A stretch of 56,680 nucleotides of DNA from Candidatus Pacearchaeota archaeon (lineage in GTDB: Archaea > Nanobdellota > Nanobdellia > Pacearchaeales > GW2011-AR1): NCBI GenBank assembly GCA_016188825.1, contig JACPHA010000012.1, forward strand, positions 1 through 56,680, read 5' to 3'. The notes under the pieces were generated by a model that made no database searches, was not told the origin of the DNA, and was given only the letters and a program-made list of their open reading frames with translations. Shown one piece after another: positions 56,540 to 56,680 of this stretch (positions are counted from its first letter, which is position 1; the number at the start of each line of letters is the position of its first letter). Both the position numbers and the translations under genes were made by a program.

Positions 56540-56680
56540 TTGTGTTATCCCGAAATTATTTCATAAGGACAATATAATTGATCCTATGAAATTGACACAA
56601 GCAAAGCTTACAGATACTTTGAAGAAGCTTGCTGATGGAAAAACAGTTTATCAGGCAAGAAAAGTTGCCAAGATAAGTGT
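56540..56680 (+). mobile_element. Terminus of an IS481-like element (right window end)
   Basis: Exact reverse complement of bases 1-141. The identity begins at 56540, 55 bases before the giant gene's promoter region ends its shared sequence, so the element inserted upstream of the giant Cys-rich gene. It reads TTGTGTTATCCCGAAATTAT, then the transposase start at 56586. Confidence 0.85.
56586..56680 (+). CDS. IS481-like transposase, N-terminal fragment (cut by window edge)
   Basis: Starts MKLTQAKLTDTLKKLADGKT, then VYQARKVAKIS, identical to the fragment at 1-95. The sequence GGACAATATAATTGATCCT before the ATG is inside the element. The rest of the gene is outside the window. Confidence 0.75.
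   Translation, partial: MKLTQAKLTDTLKKLADGKTVYQARKVAKIS

Overview
This window reads as a low-GC archaeal genome fragment, most likely from the DPANN group (Woesearchaeota/Pacearchaeota-like; the lineage is inference, the domain is secure). Archaeal hallmarks seen directly are ribosomal proteins eL33 (L35Ae), L10e, eL21, uS13, uS4 and uS11, RNA polymerase subunits RpoN, RpoF and RpoD, elongation factor 1-alpha, an archaeal DnaG, a tRNA-Gln with an intron after position 37, and TATA-type promoters about 25 bp before leaderless starts. The two ends are a perfect 141-bp inverted repeat, each the start of the same IS481-like transposase gene. The fragment is therefore probably a whole contig bounded by two inverted copies of one insertion sequence.

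Layout. 0.2-5 kb: a convergent, tail-overlapping HicB/HicA pair, an MGMT-type alkyltransferase, HtpX, small secreted proteins and LemA. 5-12.5 kb: a surface-protein island with a 1651-aa glycosite-rich secreted protein, a 434-aa membrane-anchored partner, and a divergent 226-aa protein sharing the partner's C-terminal domain. 12.4-22.5 kb: a thioredoxin-like membrane protein, a YhhQ-type transporter, an HTH regulator with a c-di-AMP cyclase-like (DAC) protein, RpoN, a dCTP-deaminase/Nudix fusion, EF-1alpha, a tRNA, a methyltransferase, a CPA2 antiporter and a tandem pair of small membrane paralogues. 22.8-33 kb: tRNA-Thr, PEP synthase, DoxX, an eL33-X-L10e operon, two pilin-like proteins with different tips (dockerin-like and beta-helix) and a nucleotidyltransferase. 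33-43.5 kb: a VIT1/CCC1 transporter, a PHP protein, a PIN/RHH toxin-antitoxin pair, an aldehyde dehydrogenase, two tRNAs, a PEBP protein, decayed gene fragments, a CBS/zinc-ribbon protein and DnaG. 43.6-44.4 kb: a decayed IS481-like element. 44.5-48.9 kb: the eL21-rpoF-DUF655-uS13-uS4-uS11-rpoD operon, interrupted by three unrecognised small genes. 49-56.5 kb: a membrane protein, a tRNA-Leu with a structured leader, and a giant Cys-rich protein of about 1970 aa followed by a small Cys/His-rich membrane protein.

Four themes recur. (1) The cell surface: two giant secreted proteins, pilin-like adhesin candidates and Gly/Ser-linker proteins take up about a quarter of the window. (2) Non-coding inverted-repeat elements lie between genes: an identical 68-bp double hairpin in three places; an approximately 199-bp MITE-like element with imperfect terminal repeats, with one full and two partial copies; a family of tandem hairpins ending in TGCTATA; and a two-copy GGACAATTCGC element. 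(3) Gene decay occurs beside these repeats: a thermosome tail joined to a nuclease-like head, a frameshifted zinc ribbon, and a transposase that has lost its HTH. (4) Small unknown genes sit inside otherwise conserved translation and transcription operons.

No rRNA genes or CRISPR arrays were seen. All function calls come from reading the sequence; no database search was possible.
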